A DNA stretch of 64,000 nucleotides, taken from NCBI RefSeq assembly GCF_051622035.1, contig NC_135358.1:18262501-18326500 (forward strand), written 5' to 3'. Made by a program: the position numbers and the translations under genes. A model generated the notes under the pieces. The model was not told the DNA's origin, did not search any database, and worked only from the letters and a program-made list of their open reading frames with translations. Shown piece after piece: positions 24,144 to 37,565 of this stretch. Source of the stretch: Arctopsyche grandis (lineage: Eukaryota; Arthropoda; Insecta; Trichoptera; Hydropsychidae). Numbering within the stretch: position 1 is the first letter of the stretch; every line of letters starts with the position of its first letter.

Positions 24144-25648
24144 TACGTAGTAACATTATGTACATAGATACAGTTTTGTAAGAATGCGAAAATCCGAACT
24201 CCAGATTTTGAATTATTCAAACTCAGAATCTATCACTGAACACGTTTTCATGGTCTAGAAAAAGTGTGTATGGGTTATTATGTGTTTTTTTTTTGAGATT
24301 TTTTTTGGACACCGTTTGTCTTATTGAACTGAAACTGTGGATTTGTAATCATTCATTCAAATCAAAATAAGAGCCACACTTTCTAGCAAAAAACTGCAAT
24401 GATGTGTATAATTATTCCAATGTGGTTTGTTTAAGACGGGACCGTCTTTTTGAAGGACTTCAAAAATATTTCTACCTCTTCCTCAAAATATCAAAAATGT
24501 TAAGCTTCAAAAAATCTTCCTTATCCATTAAAATACTCAATACACGTCTGATACACACCGAAAACGTAGCCCTTAACATGATTCTCAATATGAAGTGCTA
24601 TGTATAAAATCTAATATCCGTTTAAAAACAATATATTTTCAAAATATATAGGCCACCATCTAAAGTCTCCATCACTTTTAATTCAGCAAAACCAGATACA
24701 CATACCACTCCACTACTTCTGGCTCAAGTTCTGGATATATAAGCACAACGCTCTTTACTAATTTGAAAGTTTTTGCTACTTTTCCGCTTTCCGAAGCTTT
24801 TCATCTTTGACGATAACAAATATCCGCCGAACAAAAAATGAGTTCACCGCAAATGAACTTGCCACCAACTGGTGCTCGGTAATTCGTTCGAAGAGAGTGG
24901 GTCGGAGTTACTATCCCAAGTTACTACTCCCGACAAACAGGTCCAAAAAGTCGACGGACGAGAATGGAAAATTTGAGAGAGCAAGTGTGCATCCGATCCG
25001 TCCAGACAACGACCAACTCTTTGATTTCATCGTTTTCGATTCTCTTTGAAAGGAAACGGCGAACTGTAAAACGCGAATTTACGATCGGATAAATTCTTAC
25101 ACGCTTACTTTGTTATATGATATCTCTAATTACTGAGTATGATACTCCATATTGTATACACTATTAACAATAAATTTCCACATATAAAGTATTCTATTCC
25201 ATGCATAGAAAGCATAACATAAAACTATACTTGTTTAATTTGGAAAGGCATAAAATTCTCAAATTAAATTAAGAACATTCGTTACAATTGGCTTGTATGA
25301 CGTTGTAGGTTTATTTCGAATCGTAAACGTGCAATTTTGACGAACAAAAATAAAATGGCCGTTTATAAAAAGACCATACAATACATATGAATACGACTCT
25401 GTATTAACTTTTCTTCATTTTTATGTCTTCATAAATGAGATTATACTTTACGATTGCTAAAAAATATAATTTAACATAATAGAAAAACGTAACACTGACA
25501 CCAGTAGCGAATCAAGGTGCAAGATGTATTTTCACCCCTTTTTGATCTGTGCAAAATATTAAATTCGTATTGGAACGAAATTATGTATAATATATTAAAA
25601 AAAAAATCAGAAAAATGATGAAAATAATATTTGAGATCCACTAATTTC
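24144..25648. other. Non-coding stretch
   Basis: No gene is recognised. 24800-25060 is less AT-rich. The frame at 24807-25049 (+) has no recognisable domain. Confidence 0.4.
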
Positions 25649-25765
25649 ACTGAGCAACTAATTTACCGGAGTGTAATCTAATCAATCTTTACTAAGTTGG
25701 ACCCACTTAATTCGAATATGACAATGATTTTTGTAAGCCAGCATTTTTTTTGTTATTGCTCAGTG
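25649..25765. mobile_element. Foldback element FB, internally deleted copy
   Basis: The ends CACTGAGCAAC and GTTATTGCTCAGTG match the FB termini at 8165-8671. TTTACTAAGTTGGACCCACT and TTCGAATATGACAATGATTTTTG are shared with the left arm. Only 117 bp remain. Confidence 0.65.
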
Positions 25766-26019
25766 TTAATACTTAGTACTGCACGTCCATATATAAAATG
25801 GAAACATTAACTGAGAATCAACTAATTTTTGGTTTTTTAGTTTGATTTTGATTTTGATTTTTAAATGCTTTTTATTATTACTAAATTATGTTTACAAAAC
25901 ATCTTATATATTTTTTAATAAATACTGATCTACGTGGAAATTTCAATGGACATAAAAGTAGTAGATTAATAATGGTAATATGAGAGCGCGATATAATTTT
26001 ATTTTATTTTTGGTTTAAA
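25766..26019. other. AT-rich non-coding stretch
   Basis: Nothing is recognised. Confidence 0.4.
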
Positions 26020-26158
26020 CCAGCAGTATAGTTCGGTTGACCTCCATTGAAAAGAATTTATTCAGAAGTATTCCTGAAGTATTATTGGTCAGACTTGGAT
26101 ATTTGTCACTCCAAGTCGATTGTTTCCTATCAGAGTTTGCCAATTTATTTGATAAATA
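26020..26158 (+). mobile_element. SINE family A, 3'-truncated copy
   Basis: The head CCAGCAGTATAGTTCGG and the core TCAGACTTGGATATTTGTCACTCC, TATCAGAGTTTGCCAATTT match the family. It breaks off at the (TA)n tract that adjoins the RTE tail. Confidence 0.65.
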
Positions 26159-26159
26159 T

Positions 26160-26192
26160 GTATATATATATATATATATATCATCATCATCA
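26160..26192 (-). repeat. RTE 3' tail: (TGA)n then (TA)n
   Basis: On the minus strand the RTE stop codon runs directly into repeated TGA units and then TA repeats. RTE-clade LINEs commonly have very short 3' UTRs ending in such simple repeats. Confidence 0.75.
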
Positions 26193-27837
26193 TCATTTAC
26201 AGCCATTCGCCATCCACTGCTGGATGAAGGCCTCTCCAACACGCTTCCACTCGTCTCTGTTTTGCGCAACACTCATCCATCTCATTCCGCACATTTTCCT
26301 AATTTCGTTCACCCATCTTCCTTGCGGTCTTCCTTTTACTCTTTTGCCTTCTCTCGGGTACCATTCAAGCACTTCTTTTGTCCACCTTTCGTCCATCCTC
26401 CTAGCTACGTGACCCGCCCATTGCCATTTCAATCTCTTCACTCTATCCACTATGTCCACTACCCTTGTCATATTTCTCACCCACGTGTTCCGCTTCCTGT
26501 CTTTCCTCGTTATGCCAAGCATACAGCGTTCCATACTTCTTTGAGTGCATTGGATTTTATTTTGCATCTTGGCGTTCAGTGTCCAAGTTTCACATCCATA
26601 CGTCATTACTGGCAAAACGCATTGATCAAAGATCCTTTTCTTCAGGCAGAGTGGCATTTTTGATTTAAAAACAGCATTCATCCGTCCAAATGCACTCCAC
26701 CCTAATTTCATACGTCTCTTTATCTCTTCATTTTTACTACCAGACATGTCAATTATTTGACCTAAATATAAATAATTATTTACTACTTCTACTGGTTTAT
26801 CATCTAAGGGGATGCTATCAGGCATGCAATAACTATTGAACATTAGTTTAGTCTTATCTACGTTAATTTTTAATCCTACTTTTCTACTTTCCCTGTCCAG
26901 CTGTGTTAGTCTGATAAGTAGGTCAGCTGAATCACGAGCTACTAAAACTATATCGTCTGCGAACCGAAGGTGACTCAAAAAGCGACCATTGATGCTTACT
27001 CCGGCTGTATCCCAATCCAATTTCCTGAAAACTCCCTCAAGCACCGCATTGAATAACTTGGGCGAGATTGTATCTCCTTGTCTTACTCCTTTTCCTATGC
27101 TAAATCTATCTGTACCTGAAAAAATTTTAACCGAAGCTGTGGCATTCTTATATATTGCAGCTAACAGTCCCACATAGGTTTCCGGCACTCCCTGTGTTTT
27201 TAGAGCGTTAAGTACTGCATTATGACTAACTGTATCGAAGGCTTTCTCATAATCGACGAAACCTAGGCACAATGGCCGTTGATATTCGTTGGCGCGCTCG
27301 ATTAGTTCGCCAACTACTTGGAGGTGGTCCATTGTGCTGAAATTTGCCCTAAACCCTGCCTGCTCTACAGGTTGGTTCTCGTCGAGGATATTCTTCAGCC
27401 TTTCTGTAATAACCTTCGTGAAGAGCTTGTAGACCGCTGAAAGTAGACTAATGGGTCGGTAGTTCTTGATATCGCTTTTGTCGCCTTTTTTGTGTATTAA
27501 AATGATAGTTGCGTTATTCCATCCTTCTGGTATAGCTTGGTTCTGGATGCATTTGCTGAAAAGCCTAGCTAAGATATTAATTAGGGGGGGGCCGCCACAT
27601 TTTAGTAAGTCAATGGGAATATTATCTTCCCCTGGGGATTTACCGTTCTTTGCAGTTTTTAGCGCGGCCTCTACTTCGCTAGGCAATACTGCAGGAACCC
27701 TTTGGCCGTGTGTCGATTCCAGAGCGGGGAATTGGCCGTTGTCGTTCTCGTATAGTTTTGCATAGAACGTGTAAACTCTGTCTATGATTTCTTCTCTATT
27801 CCTAATTATTACTCCGCTCTCTGATCTGATTGCGATC

Positions 27838-27839
<2 letters not shown>
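26193..27839 (-). CDS. RTE-type LINE reverse transcriptase, 5'-truncated
   Basis: A 548-codon open frame encodes the reverse transcriptase of a non-LTR retrotransposon, which copies its own RNA into a nicked target. Visible motifs are NYRPISLL (126-133), GFRANFSTMDH (162-172), the first catalytic Asp in FVDYEKAFD (194-202), GVRQGD (251-256) and the catalytic FADD (293-296). A C-terminal RTE-like region follows (YGCETWTL, 414-421; WQWAGHVARR, 472-481). Family proteins are about 1000 residues with an N-terminal APE endonuclease. Here that domain is missing because the frame runs without a stop into (TA)n at 27840. The start shown is simply the first residue after that tract, not a real initiator. 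The stop is the first TGA of the (TGA)n tail. The frame is intact, so the insertion is fairly recent but cannot be autonomous. Confidence 0.9.

Positions 27840-27912
<73 letters not shown>
27840..27912. repeat. (TA)n microsatellite between RTE and hAT
   Basis: This is a pure AT/TA dinucleotide run. It continues after the hAT element at 30849, so the hAT seems to have inserted inside one tract. Confidence 0.9.
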
Positions 27913-27915
<3 letters not shown>

Positions 27916-28051
27916 TGGCGTGCGGTCCATGGATGCGGTGGATGCGGCGCATCCCCTATAACTTTAAAAAGCCAAGAGTATTTTTAATAAATATTTGAAT
28001 TTCGCTTCGATGTATTCTTAGTGATGTACGTGATTATGATGTAGTTTATGA

Positions 28052-28052
<1 letters not shown>

Positions 28053-28122
<70 letters not shown>
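28053..28122. repeat. (TA)n tract inside the hAT leader
   Basis: This dinucleotide run lies within the element's 5' non-coding region, separate from the two tracts outside it. Confidence 0.85.
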
Positions 28123-28125
<3 letters not shown>

Positions 28126-28194
28126 CACATATCACGTGTTTTTTGTTACATGATGCATTATATAGGATCTTTTGATAATTTTTATTAACGATTC

Positions 28195-28500
28195 GCATAG
28201 GCGGCCGGCCGGCCACAGGCGAGTGACGGGTGTAGACGCTGACTGAAGTGCGCCCGCGTCATGGATTCGGAGTCGAGACCGATTCCATTTGCGCATGCGC
28301 ACTATGAGGCTGTCTTATTCGCGCGGACGCGTTGACACTTGTTTAACCTCTACGGTGGATTCGGTTTCTCTGTTTGCTTATCTATTGAGTTTCACTTGGA
28401 AGCCGCTGTTGATCGATATTTCCGCACGCTACGCCCCAAGTTATTTATCAAAAAGCTAGCCGATTCATTTCTTTAGACGAAGTTAATCATTTATACTGTA
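28195..28500 (+). promoter_or_regulatory. CpG-rich leader of the hAT, with NRF1-type palindrome
   Basis: This is sharply GC-rich against its surroundings, including GGCCGGCCGGCC at about 28202-28214. The palindrome TGCGCATGCGCA at 28290-28301 contains the GCGCATGCGC core bound by NRF1/Erect wing proteins. It lies ~300 bp upstream of the first ATG (28611). The promoter role is inference from composition, motif and position. Confidence 0.5.
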
Positions 28501-28567
28501 AGTTGGTTATTTTTTTCTTTTGAATTAAGTTTTCATTTAAATTAGTTTCGTCTTACTTTATTTTTAG
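28498..28567 (+). other. Candidate 5'UTR intron of the hAT gene
   Basis: A donor GTAAGT lies at 28498-28503. An acceptor preceded by a T-rich run, TTTATTTTTAG, ends at 28567. At 70 nt this is a typical minimal insect intron. Splicing joins the leader to the exon carrying ATG at 28611. Confidence 0.5.
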
Positions 28568-28610
28568 TTTACTGTTCCACTACTTACGAGTTTTCATTAT
28601 TGCCTTTAAT

Positions 28611-30766
28611 ATGGATATCGAAAATAACTTGTCGTCGAGATCAATAATAATTGCAATTGTTTAATTGAAAATGTGCTGAAAAGAAGATTTGCTTCTCTCC
28701 CATTTAATGAAAAGGAGATTATTGTTAAGAGCCCCAAACCCACACCAATATTAAATATTCAGTCTAAAACAAAAACATTTAAAAGGTATTTTAACACAGA
28801 AACATACGAAAAAATTTCATGGATTTGTGGATGTGCTCACTTAACGAAATTATTCTGTTGGCCATGTATTTTATTTTCTCAAGAAGTGAATGTCTGGAGT
28901 AAATTTGGATTTTCTGACCTAAACAATTTAAGTAAATCGCGCAAGAGACATGAATGTTCTCAAGCTCACATATGTTCTGCTGCTCAATTTAAAAAATTTG
29001 GAAAGGGACCTCGTATAGAAAATTTTTTAAGTGCTCAATTTAAAGCAAATATTGAAATGCACAACAAAGAAGTTACTGCAAATAGATACATTTTGTCGAA
29101 ATTAATAAGCGCGATCTGTTTTTTAGCAAAACAAGAACAACCTTTACGAGGACATTTTGAACACCAGGAATCGTAAAATAGAGGGAATTATATTGAATTG
29201 CTGTATCTGTTGAGTGAATCAGACATAAAATTGAAAACTCATTTAGATAACTCTACGGTGTTTACTGGATTATCGAACCATATACAAAATGACTTGGTAT
29301 CCGCAATATCAAAAGTCTTGCTAGATGAGATTAAAACTGAAATACGTGCATCAAAATTTGTTTCCATAATTGTGGACGAATCTACAGATATCAGTCGCAA
29401 AGCTCAGCTATCTACTATTTTTAGATATGTAGATGAAAACAATGAAATTCAGGAGAGATTAGTTGGATTTGTCGATGTTAGTCCCAATAGAACAGCTAAT
29501 TCTCTTTTTCAGCACATACGTGAGACCTTGGAAGAATTTGGTTGTTTGGACAAATTAATTGCACAAACGTATGATGGAGCGGCTGTAATGTCCGGGGAGC
29601 ATAATGGAGTGCAACGAAAAATTCGAGATATTTGTCCTAATTCTTTATTTGTCCATTGTTACGCTCAGAGATTGAATTTAGTTTTGTCGCAATCTGTTAA
29701 CCATATATCCGGATGCAAACGTTTTTTCAGCCGTATGTTGTCATTTTCAACTTTTTTTTGTAAGTCTTCAAGAAGAATTTCCCTTCTCGATTGTCAAATA
29801 AAAAAACGATTTCCCACTGCTGCCCCTACACGATGGAACTACAATAGCAAAATTTTAAATATGGTATTAGAATATCAAACAGAATTAATGGAAATATTTA
29901 ATCAAATAATTAATGATGAAGACGAATGGGATACTGATGCTGTCATAAATGCTGAAGTCCTTCATCGTTATTTAAAAGAGTTTGAATTCAATTTCAATTT
30001 GCATTTATTTTCTGCAATATTTAATTCGGCAGATTTTTTATTTGAAATTTTACAAAAAAAAACCTTTGACATATCGTATTGCGTAAGTGAAATTAAAAAA
30101 TTTGTAAAATATTTAGATAACAAAAAAGACGATTTTGATTCATTGTGGAACAAAGTAATAACTAAAAATTTTAATAGAAAAAGAAAATATGCTGAATGTG
30201 AAGAAGATGTGAAAACAACGTATAAACTTCACTATTCTGAAATTTTAGAAACTCTTTCAGTAAATACAACCAATCGATTTCGAGATATCGAAAATTTAAA
30301 ATTTCTTTTAATTTTTTTTAACGTCAAAAAATTTAAAGAATATGAAAATAATTTTCCAGATATCCTATTTAAATCACTCCACCTAACTTATGGAAAATAA
30401 TTTGATTTGATGAAATTAAAAAGCGAATTAATTTACATGTACTCAACGCAAGATTTTCATTTGAAATCTATAAATGACGTAAAGGAATTAATTGTGAAAG
30501 ATGATCTAATAGAAGTTTTGGAACAAGTATTTAGTTTAATACAATTAATTTGTACGATACCTTCCACGAGCGCATCGGCTGAACGATCATTTTCGACTAT
30601 GAAAAGAATTAAAACGTTCACCAGAAGTAGTCAAAGTGAAGAAAGACTCTCTGGTCTTACTAAAATTGCAATCGAAAAGAAAATAATGTCAAATTTAAAA
30701 AACAATAAAAAATTCTATGATGCGGTTATCGATGAATTTTGTAAAAAGGAACGAAGAATAAAATAA
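28611..30766 (+). pseudogene. hAT transposase, broken (TTF zinc finger/DUF4371 type)
   Basis: This encodes a DDE-type transposase that would bind the TIRs and cut and paste the element. The N-terminus has a TTF-type zinc finger (CGCAHLTKLFCWPC, then RKRHECSQAH). The DUF4371/RNase H region follows with VDESTD (~29372), YDGAAVMSG (~29570), an HCYAQRLNLV segment (~29655) and PTRWN (~29825). The C-terminal dimerisation region contains SASAERSFSTMKR, whose Glu at 30581-30583 is the likely third catalytic residue. Three lesions are visible. The ATG at 28611 is out of frame with the body, and the shift must lie before ~28660. TAA at 29174-29176 replaces a residue in the conserved ES.NRGN motif, probably a Leu TTA. 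A second TAA lies at 30398-30400. The two stops are in the same frame as the body and C-terminus, so about 697 codons are otherwise continuous. AATAAA follows at 30757 and 30762. Confidence 0.9.
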
Positions 30767-30848
30767 AATTTTAAAAAATAAATTGGTCGGTTTTTTTTTT
30801 CAAACAAGAGACAGCATCCCTTGTTTGAAAAGTCACCGCACGCCACTG

Positions 30849-31925
<1,077 letters not shown>

Positions 31926-31944
31926 ATATATATATATATGTATA

Positions 31945-31996
<52 letters not shown>
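31926..31996. repeat. (TA)n microsatellite
   Basis: This is a TA tract with two ATG interruptions. Confidence 0.9.
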
Positions 31997-32020
31997 AATA
32001 TTATATATAAGTAAATTAGC

Positions 32021-32272
32021 GAGACATCTATGTTAAAGAAATCATATTTAAATAGTGGTGACATAGTGGGTAAGATAGTTTTTGCCAATTTGATGAAGGA
32101 ACCGCTTGAACAATAAAATCAGATAAATTGCCAAAATCTGATAGGAAACGATCGATTTGGAGTCACAAATATTCAAGTCTGACAGTCTTTTCAATCGCGG
32201 TCAGCTCACGAGATCGACCTATCGGTGCTTAGTATCAACGCAACCACCAAGCCATGCTGCTGGCTATATCTG
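32021..32272 (-). mobile_element. SINE family A, minus copy
   Basis: On the minus strand it has the head CCAGCAGCATGGCTTGGTGG and B-box-like region, then GTGACTCCAAATCGATCGTTTC and CAGATTTTGGCAATTT. The AT-rich 3' body is truncated and the terminal hairpin is missing. Confidence 0.7.
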
Positions 32273-34703
32273 TAAATATGATTTTTTTTAAATTTAATAT
32301 AATTAACATCAACTCGATACCGAAAAGGTAAACTTCAACATAACACGACAACATAAATTATAACTACCGGTCGATCACATATGTATACATACCTACATAT
32401 GTATGTATAATACATATAATAAATATTTTTTCATCATAATGAATTTGAGTGGGCATTATGATAAACGATTTGTCTTGATTCACATGTTTGATAGGAAAGT
32501 CGATTTATATTGTTTGGATTCATAAGACCGTTCTTTGTTCAATTGTTATTGACAGTAATAACGACAATAATGTATACGGCGAATAATGGAAGATTTCAAT
32601 CTTCATCAATTCGCATTTAAATCCTAGCTCGTTAAAAATGCATTAATATTCTTTTTTAAATTCCCCCCCCAAAAAAAACGGACTTTGATTACCGGATTTA
32701 ATGGCTCGAATTAGGTATTCGCATAAATCGCGAACTTCGGACAAAAGCTGGGCTCCCAAGAAAAGCTTTCACCCCAAGTTTTGACGTGCGAGCAGCTCTC
32801 ACGTCAAATCTCGTCCAAATTGACGTGACATGTTTACAATAATTTCCAACCTTATTAAAAGGTAACCTATGATTTTGAACACCTCGTCGCGAATAATTGA
32901 CATGCGAGGACGTGAACTCTTGTTTATAGCGCGTTTCAAAATGGAAAAAGATTGGCGATCTCAGGAATTTCAAAAAGCGCGTATAAAAATGACAAAAGAC
33001 GTTAGCGCAATAAAAAAGAAAAGATGGGAGCGTAAAAAACAAGAATGGTTTGCGATGCCAACAATAAAGAGAGAGGAAAAACTTCATATAAGCTCTCGCT
33101 TACAATTGAGGGAAATGTTTGCGGATTTTCTCACTATAAAAACAACAATAGTGAACGATGCGAATTTATGAGACCCAGTGTATTGTGGAAATTTACATTT
33201 ACAACCATTTTTCTATTTGTTTTTACTTGCGACTATAAGTGTATGTAAGCTTACATAGGTACATTGCAATTGAAGAACTGGTAGGGAATAGAAGATATAA
33301 ATATCTATGTATTATTATTAAATTATTAAATAACACAATATCGATTCAAATACATATTGTAGTGGACAAATATAAGGCCACTTAAAAAATATTTGAATGA
33401 AAATACTCCAGTATTTAAAACAACCACCACCTGCATCGCATATTACTTGGAATTTTTCTATTGCTCAACCCTAATTTTTACTAACCTCTTCTTACTTTCA
33501 CTTACGATCACTATTAAGGAAAAAAAAATTCTTCCTAGGGTTGCTTATTATTTAAAAAATATACGAAATTTTGATTTTGACACAAATCTTATTTCGATAC
33601 AAACGGTTACCGTTCTTGTTTTTTTTTTGTGTTTATTTAATTACGGGTCTTATTTCATTATAAATGCCAAAAATACGGGAATCGAGTGATTATTTTGAAT
33701 AAAAAAAATTTTTCAAGCCATTAAATATGCGATATGCGATTTAATCGACTTTTATAACTTTACAGTGAAATTACAAAAAAAAGAACAAGATCCTAAGATC
33801 TCATTTAAGCGATCAAGCCTTTAAAAATATCAAAAAAAGTTCTTCTGACCTGGCAGGAGAAGTGAAAAGGGAATGAAATCTAAAATTTTCTTCGTGATCA
33901 GTCAGAAGACATCTGACGAACGCTGAATTACAGGGTTGTAGGGCCAGAAATAAGCCATATATGTATGTACGATAATAGTCATATAAGCTATATGTACATA
34001 TGTATATATATATATATATATAGGTATGTATGAAGGGCCGAGGAGATGGCACAAATCCCCGGGGCCCGGCTACTTTTACAATTACAATTACAAATATTCT
34101 ATTTATTTCTATTTATCTTATCTCGATCGTCTAAGATCTAAGTTATAATATAATTCAATGTAGAACACAGGCTGCTAGTCACGAGCTTATTATACATACA
34201 TATATAATCGCCAAATAATAATAAATCATAATTAAGTTTTTCCTATAATAGGTATTTGATATAATAAATTAAAGTAAAACATATTTTGAATCTACATACA
34301 TACATACCTACTTACGATTATATCTGTCTCTCCAAATGGGTAAAGCTATTAAATTTGTGAGTCGATTTTTATTTTATTCGATACCATTATGCAAACCCAG
34401 TCCTATTACAGTTATAATTGAATTATTCGCTCAGTTAAATGTTGATTGGGGAATTTGCTTAATTGCCGTGTCAAATTAGTTATGGCATAATGCACAAATT
34501 GTAAGTGAAACGCATAATCACGACACTGACTGACACCAGAGACTGTTTGTCGATCCGCTCGCGTCCGTCTAGCTGCCCACCTGTCTATCTACATATATAC
34601 TCGCTTTAAAATAACATATCATTATATTTATTATACGTATATATCTATATAGACTTTATCACAACTTAATCTCACCTTCTAAGCACAACGACAATATATT
34701 ATA
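32273..34703. other. Non-coding stretch
   Basis: 32690-33175 is less AT-rich and carries open frames on both strands (minus 32698-33087, plus 32869-33171). Neither resembles a known family, and mutual overlap argues that at most one is real. A (TA)n run lies at 34001-34022. Nothing else is recognised. Confidence 0.35.
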
Positions 34704-34740
34704 CTAGATTTAAGCCCGTTGAAATTTAAACGGGTGCTTT
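34704..34740 (-). mobile_element. Helitron-like 3' terminus
   Basis: On the minus strand a hairpin of CCCGTT and AACGGG (34715-34720 with 34729-34734) is followed seven bases later by CTAG and then T. Helitrons end in a short hairpin followed by CTRR and insert between A and T. The body would lie to the right and is not delimited. Confidence 0.5.
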
Positions 34741-34994
34741 CAGATTGATTCAAGATTTAAAATAAAGTTACAATATGAATAGTAATTATTAATCGGAATC
34801 GGAACTAAAACAGAAATCGGGAATCGGTTATGCCAATTAAATTATGCAATAAAAAATAATTATAAAATTATAAAACATCGAAGTCGAAATCGGAATCGGA
34901 AGGATAATGTGAAAAGTATGTACGTACATATTTTTACATGGCGTGACATAAGCAAAATGTATGTTTAATTTACAAAACCAAATACCCACAATTA

Positions 34995-35440
34995 TTTATA
35001 AAAAAACCCAGGAAGGCTTAACAGGAAGACCCCAATGCGCCTTCCTGGACAATTAATTACAAACAATGCAGCAATTATTATTATTATATAAATCACTGTA
35101 TTTCCAGAAGCTGAAGAACACGAAATAACAATTAATTTTAATTAATTAATAGATAATTAATCTATTGACACATCCATGGATTTTAGATTTTGTACATAAT
35201 TTTTACAAATTATACACACAATAAATACAGAAGATTTATGACAACAGAAAAGGATTTTTTGTTTTGCCAATTTGAGGAAACGTTTCAACAATGATCAGAT
35301 AAAATTGGCAAACTCTGATGAGAAACGATCGATTTGGAGTCACAAATATCCCCAAATCTAACCAGCAGTTTGACGGATCGAACCCACTGATCACATGGTG
35401 CTAAACATACACGCTACCATTAAGCCAAACTGCGAGCTAT
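34995..35440 (-). mobile_element. SINE family A, near-complete minus copy
   Basis: On the minus strand it has an A box in TGGCTTAATGGTAGCGTG, B box GGGTTCGATCC, the core GTGACTCCAAATCGATCG and an AT-rich body. The 3' hairpin is intact: CCAGGAAGGC at 35008-35017 with GCCTTCCTGG at 35039-35048. This is the best copy for defining the family. Confidence 0.8.
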
Positions 35441-37565
35441 ATGTATATATGTACTATAAGTACTGGCTATGTGTATGTACATGCACAGACACCAAAGGCA
35501 TCTATAATTCGGTATATACTTCGAGATATCCTTAAATGGGAAAAAGATGACAGTATGTTTATTGGTTTCCCCACTATACGTTTGACGCTTCATACATATG
35601 TACATTTGACATATTTGACGGTTCTACATTTTTCAATTTAGAACCGTCAAATATGGTATACATCCTATCTAATTGTATTCTTCGTGAGATTTTAGACGGT
35701 TTTCGGAAGTGCACGTGGTACAAAGTTCCATTTTTTATTTTTTTACCCCAACTTTCATTTGTAGGTACGCGTAACGCCGGGAAATTTGGCTAGTAAGTAC
35801 ATCCATACATCGTCCAGTCGCGACATTTCGACGACCTTTTGCTCCCACCCCGTTCAACAGATCCACTCCTCGTCGAGGTGGCACCAGGCGATGCGTCGGT
35901 ACATTCGAACAAGAGCAAGTCCCATATTGTACATAGAAAAGTACTCGGTCGAAAAGAACAAGCAAATCCGGCATTTGCGCTTGCGTTTAGTCAGGGGGGG
36001 ATGCAACCACATCATTAGTGGGATCCGTTCCCACGGGAGCGTAGGCCGCGTGCTTCGGTGAGCGTGAAATTGTCTGACTTTCGTTATCCGTCATATTTTG
36101 CCTGGCGTATGTATTATAGATATAATACATGTACATATACATATATACATCGATTCGGGAACGAAACCCGCCCGCAATGCATACAAAACAGCGTTGATCC
36201 TGAAGGATAACCGCGCGAACAATGGAGCAAGCTCCCAGAACGATCTTCGTAGGCAATTTCTGGAGTGCCTAAATTCCTGCATTAAGTCTTTTGTGTATGC
36301 TTAAGAATGTATAGGTGACTATGTATGTATATAGATACGTATATATAGGTACATACATACGTACATATATACATGTATTTATATACATTTGAGATATCGA
36401 CATATCTAATGGTAGCATCGCCTTCAACGCTTAATATATTGAACATATTTTGTAAATTATGTAATAAATATATTTCAAAACACTCAACAGAATTAAATAT
36501 TACCGTATTGTAATTTGATGTTATATTATTTAATTCAAATGGAAAAAAAAAGCTTTCAATCTGTTTTGAACATCTGAAAATATTTTATCAAAAGACAAGT
36601 AATACTGTATTAGAGGCGTGTATAATTTTTTATGTGGTGAGATAATTCGTTGTCAAACTTTCCAGTATGAACGATTGAAAATTGGATATGTTGAGACCGC
36701 ATTTTATAGATATAATAAAAATAATAACGTAAATAAAACCCGCCTACATAATAGTGTTTAATACAAAAAGCTTTAGACAACAAAACAATTATCTTGGACA
36801 AAAGTAATGCGCCGAAAAAGGTTTATTATCCGAGAGAGAAAAAATATTTACATAAATTTTATACGTGAATTTTTCATTACAAAGTACTCATTGTCGGACG
36901 CCTATAAACTTTTGCGCTCGTAAAAAGGTTAATATTTGCCACGATTTATTTTGATTAACAAGCAAAGAGTCAACTGAAATATTAGCAATTTTTTTCATGT
37001 TACAATAAAAAAACATGTTTTATTCCTAAGAAATACCAATTATTTCAAATAAATCGGTTACTGTAAAAAATTTTCAATCATAACACATCAAATTAAACAG
37101 AACCAAATATTTTTCATGCTTATTAAAAATTATAAGAATTCGGATGATAATCTTTTTCGTCTGAAAGTGCTCATAGTCTCGGTCAATTGAACCCGTCGGC
37201 GACCGAGACGTCCCTAGGGACCCCATCGCATTAATGTCCTTCTAAAGCCTCCCACGACGACTATTATAAACCTCCTCCTTCCACGTCTTATCCACCCTTC
37301 TATTATTCACAATTAGCATTAAAACTTTTCAAACAACCTCAAAGATCTAACCCCCCGCTGTCCCCCCCTCCCCCCCCCGAATAAATCTCAGATTTATATG
37401 GTTTATTACACTCTGTCGTCCCTAGAGTCAAATGCGATCACTAATAGACAATAAATATGATACTACGACTTATTTTAATATTTATAATTACTAAACAAAG
37501 AAAGGATGTAACTAAATATTTATAAATATCATAGACTGCTTCTGCAGTCGGGCTTTATTTAATCG
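35441..37565. other. Non-coding, GC-richer block 35740-36300
   Basis: The block has balanced composition and several overlapping open frames on both strands, none with recognisable protein features. 37180-37280 is a second GC-rich patch. Simple ACATATGT repeats lie at 36320-36390. Confidence 0.3.

Larger units (their letters stand above)
27913..30848 (+). mobile_element. Complete hAT transposon
   Basis: This 2936-bp element is bounded by perfect 14-bp terminal inverted repeats, CAGTGGCGTGCGGT (27913-27926) and ACCGCACGCCACTG (30835-30848). Both flanks read ATATATAT, consistent with the 8-bp hAT target duplication but not diagnostic inside a TA tract. Each end has a subterminal palindrome: GGATGCGGCGCATCC at 27940-27954, and CAAACAAG/CTTGTTTG at 30801-30827. 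It carries a CpG-rich leader, a 5' intron and one transposase gene. Confidence 0.9.

Noticed and set aside
26181..26200. CRISPR or regulatory tandem repeat
   Set aside because: The ATC units are the simple-repeat tail of the RTE LINE, in a eukaryotic context.
26037..26663. 208-codon open frame on the plus strand
   Set aside because: It lies antisense to the RTE reverse transcriptase, which has clear RT motifs; the plus frame has none.
30398..30400. Programmed stop-codon readthrough in the hAT transposase
   Set aside because: Two TAA codons plus a 5' frameshift are more simply explained as pseudogene decay; no readthrough context is evident.
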